Shown: positions 28,664 to 38,283 of the stretch, piece by piece | How the letters are laid out: every line of letters starts with the position of its first letter | How positions within the stretch are numbered: position 1 is the first letter of the stretch | Made by a program: the position numbers and the translations under genes | Assembly (NCBI RefSeq): GCF_000934725.1 | Contig: NZ_JYNS01000008.1 | Coordinates: 141,756-205,755, forward strand | Source of the DNA: Methyloterricola oryzae | GTDB taxonomy: Bacteria > Pseudomonadota > Gammaproteobacteria > Methylococcales > Methylococcaceae | Direction of reading: 5' to 3' | DNA length: 64,000 nucleotides | Notes under the pieces: generated by a model | Databases searched by the model: none | What the model saw: the letters and a program-made list of their open reading frames with translations, nothing else | Told to the model about the DNA's origin: nothing

Positions 28664-29562
28664 AGATCCTGCTGATCGGTCGCGAGGGGCAAATTGCCTG
28701 GGAACTGCAACGCAGCCTGGCCTGCCTGGGAGATGTGGTGGCCCTGGACCGCCGCTCCCCGGCCCTGCCGGTGGACCTGGCCGATCCGGATTCGCTACGG
28801 AAGGCCGCCAACACCGTTCAACCCCAAGTGATCGTCAACGCGGGAGCCTATACGGCGGTGGACCTGGCGGAGCAGGAGGAGACGCTCGCCTTTCAGATCA
28901 ATGGCACCGCGCCCGGCGTGCTGGCCGAGGCAGCCCGAACCATCGGCGCTGCGCTGGTCCATTACTCCACGGACTACGTGTTCCCCGGCGACGGTCTGAG
29001 CCCTTACACCGAAGACGACCTCACCGGCCCTTCCAGCGTATACGGCCGCAGCAAGCTTCAAGGTGAGCTTGCCATCGCGCAGACCGGCTGTGCGCACCTG
29101 ATTCTCCGCACCGCCTGGGTATATGGCGGGCGTGGACAGAACTTCCTGCTGACCATGTTGCGCCTGATGCGGGAGCGTGACTCCCTGCAGATCGTGGACG
29201 ATCAGCGCGGATCACCGTCCTGGAGCCGGATGCTAGCCGAGTCTACTGCCCTGCTCCTTGCCCGTTGCGGAAACTACGAACGGCTTGTGGAGGCCTCAGG
29301 CATCTACCATCTGACCTGCGGCGGCGAAACCAGCTGGTACGGGTTCGCCCAGGCCATCCGTGCCGAAGCCATCGCCCGCGGCCTGTTGCCACCGGACTGC
29401 GCCCGTCTGGAGCCCATACCTAGCTCCGCCTACCCCCGGCCGGCGCGACGTCCATCCTACTCGGCGCTGAGCAATCAGAAGCTGGCGCAGGCCTTCGACA
29501 TCCGCTTGCCGAATTGGGAGAATGCCTTGCAACTTTGCTTGTCCGACATGGCGACGGCCTAG
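28660..29562 (+). CDS. rfbD: dTDP-4-dehydrorhamnose reductase
   Basis: 300 residues. NADPH-binding LLIGREGQIAWEL (a GxxGxxA-like loop), VNAGAYTAVDLAE, STDYVFPGD and the Tyr-x3-Lys pair in YGRSKLQGE. It makes dTDP-L-rhamnose, a donor for surface polysaccharides. Last gene of the overlapping chain that starts with the PQQ-type transporter. Confidence 0.95.
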   Translation: MKILLIGREGQIAWELQRSLACLGDVVALDRRSPALPVDLADPDSLRKAANTVQPQVIVNAGAYTAVDLAEQEETLAFQINGTAPGVLAEAARTIGAALVHYSTDYVFPGDGLSPYTEDDLTGPSSVYGRSKLQGELAIAQTGCAHLILRTAWVYGGRGQNFLLTMLRLMRERDSLQIVDDQRGSPSWSRMLAESTALLLARCGNYERLVEASGIYHLTCGGETSWYGFAQAIRAEAIARGLLPPDCARLEPIPSSAYPRPARRPSYSALSNQKLAQAFDIRLPNWENALQLCLSDMATA

Positions 29563-29676
29563 CCGCCGGACGCACGCCGTGGCTCCTGTTCGACTCCGCT
29601 ACAGCCCGTGAGGTTGCGCGGCAATAGAATTCCTTGGCACTGTCTGGCGAGAAAACCGAGATTAGCCTGAGATTCC

Positions 29677-32600
29677 ATGCACGCACCGTTCGTCCATCTC
29701 CGCGTACACACCGAATATTCCCTGGTCGACGGCCTGGTCCGCGTCAAGCCGCTGGTCAAGCAGACGCTTAAATTGGGCATGCCCGCGGTGGCTGTCACCG
29801 ACCAGTCCAATCTGTTCGCCCTGGTCAAGTTCTACAAAGCAGCGATGGGCGAAGGGGTCAAGCCCATCGCGGGTACGGACGTCTGGATCTTGAACGAGTC
29901 CGACGCCCATGCGCCCCACCGCTTGACCCTGCTGGTCCAGAACGAAACCGGCTACCGCAATCTCACCGCTTTGATTTCCCGCAGCTACCAGGAAAACCAG
30001 CACCAGGGCGTGCCCATGCTCATGGGCCACTGGCTGGCGGAGCGCCATGAAGGCCTCATCGCCCTGTCCGGCGCGATGGCCGGCCAGATCGGCCAGGCGC
30101 TATTGACAGGCAACGCGCACGAGGCGCGCAGTGCCCTCGAGAGCATGCACTCCCTGTTCGGCGACCGCTTTTACCTGGAACTGCAGCGTACGGGCAGACC
30201 CCACGAAGAGGCGTACCTGGACGCCGCCTTGGAACTGTGTTCGGAATTCGGCGTGGCGCCGGTGGCCACCAACGACGTGCGCTTCCTCCAGCCCTCCGAA
30301 TTCGATGCCCACGAAGCCCGTGTCTGCATCCATCAGGGGCGGGTGCTGGACGATCCCAGGCGTCCGCGCGAGTACAGCGACCAGCAGTACCTGAAAAGCC
30401 CCGAGGAGATGGCGGAATTGTTCGCCGACATCCCCGAAGCCCTGGAAAACACCGTCGAGATCGCCAAGCGCTGCAATCTCGAGCTGACCCTGGGCAAGAA
30501 CTACCTGCCGGATTTTCCGGTACCCGAAGGCATGAGCGTCGAGGACTACTTCGCGGCCCAGTCGCGCGCCGGACTGGAAGAAAGGCTGGCGGTGCTGATG
30601 CCGGGAGCGCCCGCGGAACAGCGCAAGCCCTACGAAGAACGCCTGGACGTGGAAATTGACGTCATCAACCAGATGAAGTTTCCCGGCTACTTCCTCATCG
30701 TCGCCGACTTCATACAATGGGCCAAGAACAATGGCATACCCGTAGGACCTGGCCGCGGCTCAGGCGCAGGCTCTCTGGTGGCCTACGCGCTCAAGATCAC
30801 GGATCTGGACCCCATGCAGTTCGAACTCCTGTTCGAACGCTTCCTCAACCCGGAACGCGTGTCCATGCCCGACTTCGACGTGGACTTCTGCATGGAGCGG
30901 CGCGACGAAGTGATCGACTACGTGGCACGCCACTACGGCCGCGACCGCGTCTCCCAGATCATCACCTACGGTTCCATGGCCGCCAAGGCGGTGGTGCGCG
31001 ACGTCGGGCGCGTATTGGGTCATCCCTATGGTTTTGTCGATCGCATCGCCAAGCTCATACCCTTTGAATTGGGCATGACCCTGGACAAGGCGCTCAAGGA
31101 AAGCGAGGACCTCCGAAAGCTCTACGACATGGACGAGGAGGTCAAGGCCCTAATCGACCTCGCCAAGTCCCTGGAAGGCATCACCCGCAACGCCGGTAAG
31201 CATGCGGGCGGCGTGGTTATCGCGCCGTCCCGGCTGATCGATTTCAGCCCGCTGTATTGCGAGCAGGGCGGCGACAATCTGGTGACCCAGTTCGATAAGG
31301 ACGACGTGGAAGCGGTGGGTCTGGTCAAGTTCGACTTCCTGGGCCTGCGCACCCTCACCATCATCGACTGGGCCATGGAGACGGTCAACCGGCAGCGTAC
31401 CGAGCAAAGTCTTGAGGCGCTGGACATCAATCACATTCCCAGGGACGACCCCGCCACGTACGCCCTGCTCAAGCGCAAGGCCACCACCGCCGTGTTTCAG
31501 CTCGAATCACGCGGCATGAAGGAACTGATCGGGCGCCTCCTGCCGGACTGCTTCGAGGACATCATCGCCTTGGTGGCGCTGTTCCGCCCGGGGCCTCTGC
31601 AATCGGGCATGGTGGATGATTTCGTCAACCGCAAGCACGGCAAGGCCAAGGTGGATTACCCCCACCCCAGCCTGGAAGGCATCCTCAAGCCCACCTACGG
31701 CGTGATCGTCTATCAGGAACAGGTGATGCAGATTGCCCAGGTGCTGGCGGGATACACCCTGGGCGGCGCCGACCTGCTGCGCCGCGCCATGGGCAAGAAA
31801 AAGCCCGAGGAAATGGCGAAGCAGCGCGAGATATTCGTCAAGGGCGCTGTCGAAAGGGATGTGGAGGAAGCCACGGCGAGCTACATCTTCGACCTGATGG
31901 AGAAGTTCGCCGAGTACGGTTTCAACAAATCCCATTCCGCCGCCTATGCCCTGGTCTCCTACCAGACGGCCTGGCTCAAGGCCCACTACCCCGCTGCCTT
32001 CATGGCCGCCGTGCTGTCCGCCGATATGGACAACACCGACAAGGTGGTGGTGCTGATCGAGGAGTGCCGGGAGATGAACCTGGCCATCGTGCCCCCCAAT
32101 GTCAACGTCTCCCAGTTCCGCTTTACCGTCAACGACGCCGGCCAGATCGTCTATGGGCTCGGCGCCGTGAAGGGCGTGGGGGAAAACGCCATCGAGGACA
32201 TCATTCGCGAGCGCGAAAGTGCCGGGCCTTACCTCGACCTGTTCGACCTGTGCCGGCGCATCGATCTGCGCAAGGCCAATCGCCGGGTACTGGAAGCTTT
32301 GATCCGCGCCGGCGCCCTGGATGTCCTCGACGCGAACCGGGCCCAGCATATGGCGCAGCTGACGGATGCCCTGAAAAACGCCGAGCAGCACGGCCGCATG
32401 GAAGCCACGGGGCAAAACGACCTGTTCGGCCTGATCATGGAGTCGGCGCCTGCAGCCGCGCCAGCCGCCGCAACCCCGCCAGTCGAGCCCTGGCCGGAAG
32501 ACCAGCGGCTGGTGCAGGAAAAGGCGACTCTGGGACTCTATTTGACAGGCCATCCCATCACCCAGTACGAAGGTGAACTGGCCCATTTCATCACCGGGCG

Positions 32601-33168
32601 TCTTGGCAAACTTAGCGTGGAAGGCGGCGAGCAGCGCGGATACGGAAAACGCGAGGTGCGCGCCGTGGTGGCCGGATTGGTGGTGGACCTGCGCACCAAG
32701 CAGAACAAGAACGGCAAGCGCATGGGCTTCCTCAGCCTGGATGACCGCACCGGAAGACTTGAAGTCGCGGTCTTCTCCGAAGTCTTCGACAAAGTGCGGG
32801 ATAATCTATTGAAGGATGTTCTGATCGTGGCGGAAGGCGGCCTGGGCATGGACGACTTCTCGGGCCAACTGCGCCTCACCGCGGAGAATTTGTACAATAT
32901 CGACCAGGCCCGCGAGCACTTCGCCAAGAACCTAGTCATCCGTTGGCCGGAGCAGCCCCAATCCGGTCCCGACCTGGCTGCGGAACTGTCAGACCTATTG
33001 CGGCCCTTCCAGGGCGGGCGCTGCCCGATTTTGGTGGAATACCAGGGAAGCAAGGCCCGTTCCCTCATACAGCTGGGCGAAGCCTGGCGTGTCCACCCCG
33101 GAAGCGAGCTGCTGACACGGCTGCGCAAGCATGTGGGGACTGACCGCGTGAACATCGTCTACCCGTGA
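29677..33168 (+). CDS. dnaE: DNA polymerase III subunit alpha
   Basis: 1163 residues, as in E. coli (1160). An N-terminal PHP domain (HLRVHTEYSLVDG), the polymerase palm with the two catalytic Asp residues in PDFDVDF near residue 400, the GRGSGAGSLVAYAL block, a helix-hairpin-helix region and an OB fold near residue 1000 (VVAGLVVDLRTKQNKNGKRMGF). It is the replicative polymerase. A 114-base gap separates it from rfbD; no obvious ribosome-binding site precedes ATG 29677. Its stop overlaps the following GTG start. Confidence 0.97.
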   Translation: MHAPFVHLRVHTEYSLVDGLVRVKPLVKQTLKLGMPAVAVTDQSNLFALVKFYKAAMGEGVKPIAGTDVWILNESDAHAPHRLTLLVQNETGYRNLTALISRSYQENQHQGVPMLMGHWLAERHEGLIALSGAMAGQIGQALLTGNAHEARSALESMHSLFGDRFYLELQRTGRPHEEAYLDAALELCSEFGVAPVATNDVRFLQPSEFDAHEARVCIHQGRVLDDPRRPREYSDQQYLKSPEEMAELFADIPEALENTVEIAKRCNLELTLGKNYLPDFPVPEGMSVEDYFAAQSRAGLEERLAVLMPGAPAEQRKPYEERLDVEIDVINQMKFPGYFLIVADFIQWAKNNGIPVGPGRGSGAGSLVAYALKITDLDPMQFELLFERFLNPERVSMPDFDVDFCMERRDEVIDYVARHYGRDRVSQIITYGSMAAKAVVRDVGRVLGHPYGFVDRIAKLIPFELGMTLDKALKESEDLRKLYDMDEEVKALIDLAKSLEGITRNAGKHAGGVVIAPSRLIDFSPLYCEQGGDNLVTQFDKDDVEAVGLVKFDFLGLRTLTIIDWAMETVNRQRTEQSLEALDINHIPRDDPATYALLKRKATTAVFQLESRGMKELIGRLLPDCFEDIIALVALFRPGPLQSGMVDDFVNRKHGKAKVDYPHPSLEGILKPTYGVIVYQEQVMQIAQVLAGYTLGGADLLRRAMGKKKPEEMAKQREIFVKGAVERDVEEATASYIFDLMEKFAEYGFNKSHSAAYALVSYQTAWLKAHYPAAFMAAVLSADMDNTDKVVVLIEECREMNLAIVPPNVNVSQFRFTVNDAGQIVYGLGAVKGVGENAIEDIIRERESAGPYLDLFDLCRRIDLRKANRRVLEALIRAGALDVLDANRAQHMAQLTDALKNAEQHGRMEATGQNDLFGLIMESAPAAAPAAATPPVEPWPEDQRLVQEKATLGLYLTGHPITQYEGELAHFITGRLGKLSVEGGEQRGYGKREVRAVVAGLVVDLRTKQNKNGKRMGFLSLDDRTGRLEVAVFSEVFDKVRDNLLKDVLIVAEGGLGMDDFSGQLRLTAENLYNIDQAREHFAKNLVIRWPEQPQSGPDLAAELSDLLRPFQGGRCPILVEYQGSKARSLIQLGEAWRVHPGSELLTRLRKHVGTDRVNIVYP

Positions 33169-34499
33169 TCAACCTGCGGCATGCCAGACCAAAGGCGTCC
33201 GGCCTTGCGCTAGCGCTTGCCCTGAACTTTTCTCCGGCCCGTGGCGAAAATCTGACGGAAACCTATGACCTAGCCCTGCAAAACGACCCGACGTTGCGCC
33301 AGTCGGAGGCCACGCGCGATTCCGTGCTCGAATCCATACCGCAGAGCGTTGCGCGGCTCTTGCCCAACATCAGCGTCTCTGCGCAGATGAGCAAGAATTA
33401 CTTCAACACAGGTACCACCTTCATTCCAGGACAGCAGGGCTTTCAGAATTTCTGGACCAGTTCCGCCACCTTGCAGGTGACCCAACCCATCTACCATCAC
33501 GACTACTGGGTACAGTTGGGCCAAGCGGATAACCAGGTCGCGCGGGCAGAAGCCCAGTACGCGGCGGAACACCAGAATCTCATCGTACGCATGGCGCGGG
33601 CCTATTTCGATGTACTCTTCGCCGAAGACAGTCTGGAATTCGCCCACGCCGAACGCGTAGCCATCGAGCGGCAATTGGAACAGGCCAAGGCGCGCTTCGA
33701 CGAGGGCCTCATCGCTATCACCGATGTGCACGAAGCACAAGCCGGTTTCGACCTGGCCAATGCCAACGAGATCCGGGCAGAGAATGAATTGGACAACGCC
33801 CGCGAGGCTTTGCGGGAGATCATTGGCCAACAGGAACGCCCGCTCTCGCACCTTGCTCCGGAAATTCCGCTGAGCACGCCCCAGCCCGCCAATCTGGATG
33901 ACTGGAACCGCCGCGCCCAGGAGAGCAATTTCGACATCATCGCGGCCCAGAATACGGCAGATCTGGCCAAGAAAGCCATCGACCTGCAGTTTGCGGGTCA
34001 CCTGCCCACTCTGGATCTCGTCGGCCAGGCCGGTTTTTCCGACACCAACCGCATTAACGGGATACGCTACGACAACGAAGTCGTGGGCATGCAGGTGAAT
34101 GTGCCGCTGTTTGCCGGTGGATCCGTGAATTCCAAGGTGCGCCAGGCCGAGCACGAGCTTTCCGCCGCGAAGGATGCCTTGGACCGGCAGCGGCGCAGCG
34201 TCACGCGGCTAACCAAGGATGCCTACCGAAGCGTGCTGTCCTCCATCAGTCAGGTCAAAGCCTTGAAGGCGGCAGTCACATCGGCACAGAGTGCGCTGGA
34301 AGCTACCGAGGCGGGATTTGAGGTAGGTACACGGACCATGGTCGATGTATTGGCGGAGCAGCGCAATCTGTATCGTGCTCAACGTGATTATGCCAAGGCA
34401 CGCTATGATTACATCGTCAGCAGCCTGGTTCTGAAACAGTCCGCCAGCAGCCTTCGGCGGGAAGACGTGGAACTGGTGAACACCTGGCTGAAGCGCTGA
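33165..34499 (+). CDS. tolC: TolC family outer membrane protein
   Basis: 444 residues from GTG 33165, overlapping the dnaE stop (GTGA). A signal peptide (ASGLALALALNFSPARGE, cleavage near residue 28) precedes two TolC-type repeats: the opening LTETYDLALQNDPTLRQSEATRDSV, the VGTRTMVDVLAEQRNLYRAQRDYAKARYDYI block and long coiled-coil helices. It should form the trimeric outer membrane duct of type I secretion or RND efflux; no inner-membrane partner is adjacent. Translational coupling to dnaE is unusual. Confidence 0.9.
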   Translation: MINLRHARPKASGLALALALNFSPARGENLTETYDLALQNDPTLRQSEATRDSVLESIPQSVARLLPNISVSAQMSKNYFNTGTTFIPGQQGFQNFWTSSATLQVTQPIYHHDYWVQLGQADNQVARAEAQYAAEHQNLIVRMARAYFDVLFAEDSLEFAHAERVAIERQLEQAKARFDEGLIAITDVHEAQAGFDLANANEIRAENELDNAREALREIIGQQERPLSHLAPEIPLSTPQPANLDDWNRRAQESNFDIIAAQNTADLAKKAIDLQFAGHLPTLDLVGQAGFSDTNRINGIRYDNEVVGMQVNVPLFAGGSVNSKVRQAEHELSAAKDALDRQRRSVTRLTKDAYRSVLSSISQVKALKAAVTSAQSALEATEAGFEVGTRTMVDVLAEQRNLYRAQRDYAKARYDYIVSSLVLKQSASSLRREDVELVNTWLKR

Positions 34500-34560
34500 A
34501 CAATACGGTTTCCTCGGCCATTCCCGAACCCCTTTTGCCTGTCAGCGGAGCCCCTGCCTC

Positions 34561-34917
34561 ATGTATGCGACCGTCTCACTCAAAGCCATGAAGTTTATTC
34601 CCGCATTCGCCGCATGCCTGCTCTACAGCACGGCGAGCGGTGCCGGGATTCTTTCCAGCCCCGAAAACTACCATGAGTGCCTGCTGGAACGCCTGCCGGA
34701 CGTGCAGAACGATGTAGTTGCCGCATCGGAAAACAGCCAGTGCCGCGTGGCTTTTCCGGACTCTACGCCACCGGAAAAAGTTGATCCGGGCTGGCTCGGC
34801 CCGGAGACCGTCGCCGAATGCCTGGCGGAGTTTGGGACAAACACACCGAGCTCCTATGCCGCCAACCTCATCCGCGAGGCCTGTTTCCAACTCTATCCGG
34901 AACAACCGGCAGAATGA
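34561..34917 (+). CDS. Small secreted hypothetical protein
   Basis: 118 residues from ATG 34561 (GGAG ten bases upstream); ATG 34588 would give a tidier signal peptide (MKFIPAFAACLLYSTASGAG). The mature part has four Cys residues (HECL, QCRVAF, AECLAEFG, EACFQLYP), which could form two disulfides. No family recognised. It lies 61 bases behind the TolC-like gene and converges with ppx. Confidence 0.55.
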   Translation: MYATVSLKAMKFIPAFAACLLYSTASGAGILSSPENYHECLLERLPDVQNDVVAASENSQCRVAFPDSTPPEKVDPGWLGPETVAECLAEFGTNTPSSYAANLIREACFQLYPEQPAE

Positions 34918-34958
34918 CGGGCTGAGCGGTACGCGGCAGCGATTCAGCTTCCCCGCGT

Positions 34959-36455
34959 TCAGGAAAACCGCAGGTTCACCCCCGCCGAGGCAAGATAGAC
35001 CGCTTCCTCTTCCAGATCGGCACTAGTAAGTGGATGGCTGTCCAACCATCCGACCGGAAAGTTGAGATTCATCTGGGTTTCCGAAAGCGTCAGCGCCATT
35101 CTTGGGAGTGGCGTCGCATGCCGGCTGCGGTTCAGCAGCACCGCCAGGCGCAGCAGGATGGCCATGGGCTTGGCTGCGACGCTCCAGGGCGCGGGCAGTT
35201 CCTTGAGGAGCTTGGTCGGCAGCTTACGCCGATGCGCACGCACGATGGCGGCCAGCAGTTTCTGATCCTGCCGCGAGAATCCGGGCAGGTCGCCGTTTTC
35301 GATGATGTACGCGCTGTGCTTATGAAACTGGCTATGCGCTATATCAAGGCCAATCTCATGCAAATCCGCGGCCCATTCCAGCCATTGCATCGCCTCGGGC
35401 GCCTCAACCCTGCCAAAGCTTGCCACCTGCGCCCCCAAGTCGCGTAAGGTCTGCCGAATGCGCGCCGCGTGTTTCTGGTCGACGTGATAACGGCTCGCTA
35501 CCGCGGCCACCGTGCGCGATCGGATATCCTCCTGATTGATGCGTCCGAGCAGGTCGTAGAGCAAGCCCTCCCGCAGTGCGCCCTCCGCCACCTTCATGTG
35601 CTGGATGCCCAGGCTTTTGAAGGTCGCGTACAAAATGGCCACGCCGCCGGGAAGGATGGGTTTGCGGTCCAGGCTGAGTTCCGGCAGGTTGAGCTTGTCA
35701 TGATGTCCCGCGCTTAACAGCGCGTCCACCAGCCGGTTGAGTCCCTCCAGGGTAATGCCGCCCTTGCTCCAGCCGGAGCTGACCAGGAGCTTCTCCACCG
35801 TGCGCAAGGTGCCGGAGGCACCCACCGCCTCGTCCCACGAGTCGCTGCGGAATGCGGCCTCGAAGGGTTCCAGTTCCATCTGGGCGGCAATCACCGCGCG
35901 CTTGAAGCGTTTTTGCGTCAACTTGCCGTCGGGGAACTGCTGCAGGCTCATGGAGACACAACCCATGTGCAGGCTTTCCTTTTGCAGCGGTGTCTTGTCG
36001 ATGCCGATAATGTACTCGGTGCTGCCGCCGCCGATGTCCATGACCAGGCGGCGCTTGCCGTCCGTGGCCAGGGAATGAGCCACACCCTGATAGATTAGGC
36101 GCGCCTCTTCGATGCCGGAAATGATCTCGATGGGATGTCCCAGCGCCTGCTCGGCCAGTATCAGGAATTCATTGGCATTCCGCGCGATGCGCAGCGTATT
36201 GGTTCCCACCGCCCGCACCGAACCCAAGGGCATGTCGCGCAGGCGCTGGCCGAAACGCTGCAGGCAGTCGATGGCCTTCTGTTGGGCGGCGACGGAAAGG
36301 CTGCGCTGCGGCGTCAGGCCCGCGGCGAGGCGCACCATCTCGCGCAGGCGATCGAGGATGACCAGCTCCCCTTGACGCAGGCTGGCGACGACCATGTGAA
36401 AGCTGTTGGAGCCCAGATCGATGGCAGCGACCAGTTCGGGTGTGTGTTTCGGCAA
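34959..36455 (-). CDS. ppx: Exopolyphosphatase (Ppx/GppA family)
   Basis: 498 residues from TTG 36455, supported by GGAG six bases upstream. The ASKHA fold shows VAAIDLGSNSFHMVV and MDIGGGSTEYIIG (phosphate loops), with Glu in SGIEEARLIYQGV. The C-terminal HD-like helical domain has LHEIGLDIAHSQFHKHSAYI. It releases phosphate from polyphosphate chains; the related GppA acts on pppGpp, and the two cannot be separated by eye. Diverges from the ABC exporter. Confidence 0.9.
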   Translation of the reverse strand: MPKHTPELVAAIDLGSNSFHMVVASLRQGELVILDRLREMVRLAAGLTPQRSLSVAAQQKAIDCLQRFGQRLRDMPLGSVRAVGTNTLRIARNANEFLILAEQALGHPIEIISGIEEARLIYQGVAHSLATDGKRRLVMDIGGGSTEYIIGIDKTPLQKESLHMGCVSMSLQQFPDGKLTQKRFKRAVIAAQMELEPFEAAFRSDSWDEAVGASGTLRTVEKLLVSSGWSKGGITLEGLNRLVDALLSAGHHDKLNLPELSLDRKPILPGGVAILYATFKSLGIQHMKVAEGALREGLLYDLLGRINQEDIRSRTVAAVASRYHVDQKHAARIRQTLRDLGAQVASFGRVEAPEAMQWLEWAADLHEIGLDIAHSQFHKHSAYIIENGDLPGFSRQDQKLLAAIVRAHRRKLPTKLLKELPAPWSVAAKPMAILLRLAVLLNRSRHATPLPRMALTLSETQMNLNFPVGWLDSHPLTSADLEEEAVYLASAGVNLRFS

Positions 36456-36500
36456 AGTCGCTCCAGGTGCTATGGAAAAAATGGGGCCGTTCGAATTTGT

Positions 36501-36524
36501 TAAAATGGCGGCCTGCCCATTTTA
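36501..36524. promoter_or_regulatory. Inverted repeat in ppx / ABC exporter divergent region
   Basis: TAAAATGG (36501-36508), 8-base spacer, CCATTTTA (36517-36524). The repeat lies 17 bases before the ABC ATPase start and 46 bases before the divergent ppx start, a natural place for an operator controlling either gene. Confidence 0.45.
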
Positions 36525-36540
36525 CGAAACATCGGCTCCC

Positions 36541-37488
36541 ATGTGGAATGAAACGAGCGCCCTGTCCTTGCGCCGCCTGAAGAAGGTCTACAAGAATGGC
36601 TTCGAGGCTCTCAAGGGCATCGACCTGGAGGTGGCAAACGGGGATTTCTTCGCCTTGCTGGGACCCAACGGCGCCGGCAAGTCCACGACCATCGGCATCA
36701 TCAGCGCGCTGGTCCGCAAGACTTCCGGTCAGGTGGCGATTTTCGGCCACGACATCGACCAGGCGGCGGACGCAGCCAAGCGCTGCATTGGGCTGGTGCC
36801 CCAGGAAATCAATTTCAACCAGTTCGAAAAGGTTCAGAACATCGTCGTCAACCAGGCGGGCTATTTCGGCATCCGCCGCCGCGAAGCACTGCGCCGTGCC
36901 GGCCATTGCCTGGAACAGCTGGGCCTGTGGCACAAGCGCAATGAGGTTTCACGTCAGCTTTCGGGCGGCATGAAACGGCGTCTCATGATCGCTCGCGCCC
37001 TGGTACATAAGCCGCGCCTGCTGATCCTGGACGAGCCCACCGCCGGCGTCGACATCGAGGTGCGCCGTTCCATGTGGGAATTCCTCAAGCACATCAACGC
37101 GGAAGGCACGACCATCATCCTCACCACCCATTACCTGGAAGAAGCGGAAAATCTTTGCAGGCACATTGCGATCATCGATCAGGGCGTCATCGTGGAGCAC
37201 AGCGACATGCAGGGGCTGCTCCGGCGCTTGAAGGTGAACCGCTATATCCTGGAACTGAGCAGGCCGATCGAGCATGCGCCGGAAATTGCACCGTACCATT
37301 TTTCCAGCATCGACAGCCGCACCCTCGGCGTGGATGTGCCCACCGGACACGGCTTGCACAGTCTGTTCGACGCGCTGCTTGCTGCCGGCATCCAGGTGAA
37401 CGCCGTTCGCAATGCCGCCAACCGCCTGGAGCAACTCTTCATCGACCTGGTGGGGCGCCCGGCAAAAGACCTGCCCGCTTCCGATTGA
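36541..37488 (+). CDS. ABC transporter ATP-binding protein (YadG/ABC-2 exporter type)
   Basis: 315 residues from ATG 36541; a longer frame back to 36406 would overlap ppx and is unlikely. Walker A LLGPNGAGKSTT (near residue 40), signature QLSGGMKRRL, Walker B LLILDEPTAGVD and the H-switch TTHYLEEAE. A C-terminal 80-residue extension is typical of the YadG type. It powers the permease encoded eight bases downstream. Substrate unknown. Confidence 0.88.
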   Translation: MWNETSALSLRRLKKVYKNGFEALKGIDLEVANGDFFALLGPNGAGKSTTIGIISALVRKTSGQVAIFGHDIDQAADAAKRCIGLVPQEINFNQFEKVQNIVVNQAGYFGIRRREALRRAGHCLEQLGLWHKRNEVSRQLSGGMKRRLMIARALVHKPRLLILDEPTAGVDIEVRRSMWEFLKHINAEGTTIILTTHYLEEAENLCRHIAIIDQGVIVEHSDMQGLLRRLKVNRYILELSRPIEHAPEIAPYHFSSIDSRTLGVDVPTGHGLHSLFDALLAAGIQVNAVRNAANRLEQLFIDLVGRPAKDLPASD

Positions 37489-37496
37489 ATCCCGCC

Positions 37497-38261
37497 ATGC
37501 GCCATCTCATCGCCCTGCAGACCATCCTGTTTCGGGAAATCCACCGATTCCTGCGCATCTGGCCGCAGACCGTCCTCCCTCCCGTGGTGACGACCTCGCT
37601 GTATTTCCTGATCTTTGGCCAACTGATCGGCAATCGCGTGGGAGACATGCGCGGTATTGCCTATATGGACTTTATCGTTCCCGGGGTGGTCCTGATGTCC
37701 GTCATCACCAACGCCTATGGCAACGTGGTGGCCTCGTTCTACTCGACCAAGTTCCAGCGCAATATCGAGGAACTACTGAGCGCGCCTGTGCCCAGTTGGG
37801 TGATCCTCATCGGATACGTGGGTGGTGGCATCGTCCGCGGCATCGTGGTGGGCAGCGTGGTGGCCGGTATTGCCGCCTGCTTCACCGACGTGAAGCTGGC
37901 TCACCCGGCGGTCATCGTCAGCGTGTCTGCCATGACCGCCACCTTGTTTGCCCTGGCGGGATTTCTCAACGCCCTGTTCGCCAACAGCTTCGATGATATT
38001 TCCATCATCCCGAATTTCGTGTTGACGCCATTGGTCTACCTGGGAGGTGTGTTCTATTCCGTGGATATGCTGCCCGAGTTCTGGCGAAAGGTATCCCTGG
38101 GCAACCCCATCCTTTACATGGTCGACGCCTTCCGCTACGGCTTTCTTGGTGTCAGCGACCTCAACGTCCAAAGCGCCTTCATCATACTCGCCTGCTGTCT
38201 GGCACTTTTGGGCGGACTCGCCCTGCTGTTGCTGGAGAGAGGGACCGGACTAAAGAGCTGA
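37497..38261 (+). CDS. ABC-2 type permease (YadH-like)
   Basis: 254 residues from ATG 37497. Six hydrophobic segments (for example TVLPPVVTTSLYFLIFGQLIG and GGIVRGIVVGSVVAGIAA) and the ABC-2 hallmark FNALFANSFDDISIIPNFVLTPLVYLGGVFYS-like block near residue 160-195 (written here by its first and last residues only: FLNALFANSF to GGVFYS). It is the membrane half of the YadGH-type exporter. Converges with fnr. Confidence 0.88.
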   Translation: MRHLIALQTILFREIHRFLRIWPQTVLPPVVTTSLYFLIFGQLIGNRVGDMRGIAYMDFIVPGVVLMSVITNAYGNVVASFYSTKFQRNIEELLSAPVPSWVILIGYVGGGIVRGIVVGSVVAGIAACFTDVKLAHPAVIVSVSAMTATLFALAGFLNALFANSFDDISIIPNFVLTPLVYLGGVFYSVDMLPEFWRKVSLGNPILYMVDAFRYGFLGVSDLNVQSAFIILACCLALLGGLALLLLERGTGLKS

Positions 38262-38283
38262 GGGTGGTGGCCGCCGGCGGAGG

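Noticed and set aside
31507..32586. 359-codon minus-strand frame opposite dnaE
   Set aside because: Shadow frame caused by high GC; dnaE is unambiguous here.
36406..36540. Longer N-terminus for the ABC ATPase
   Set aside because: It would overlap the start of ppx on the other strand and cross the inverted repeat; ATG 36541 starts just before the conserved domain.
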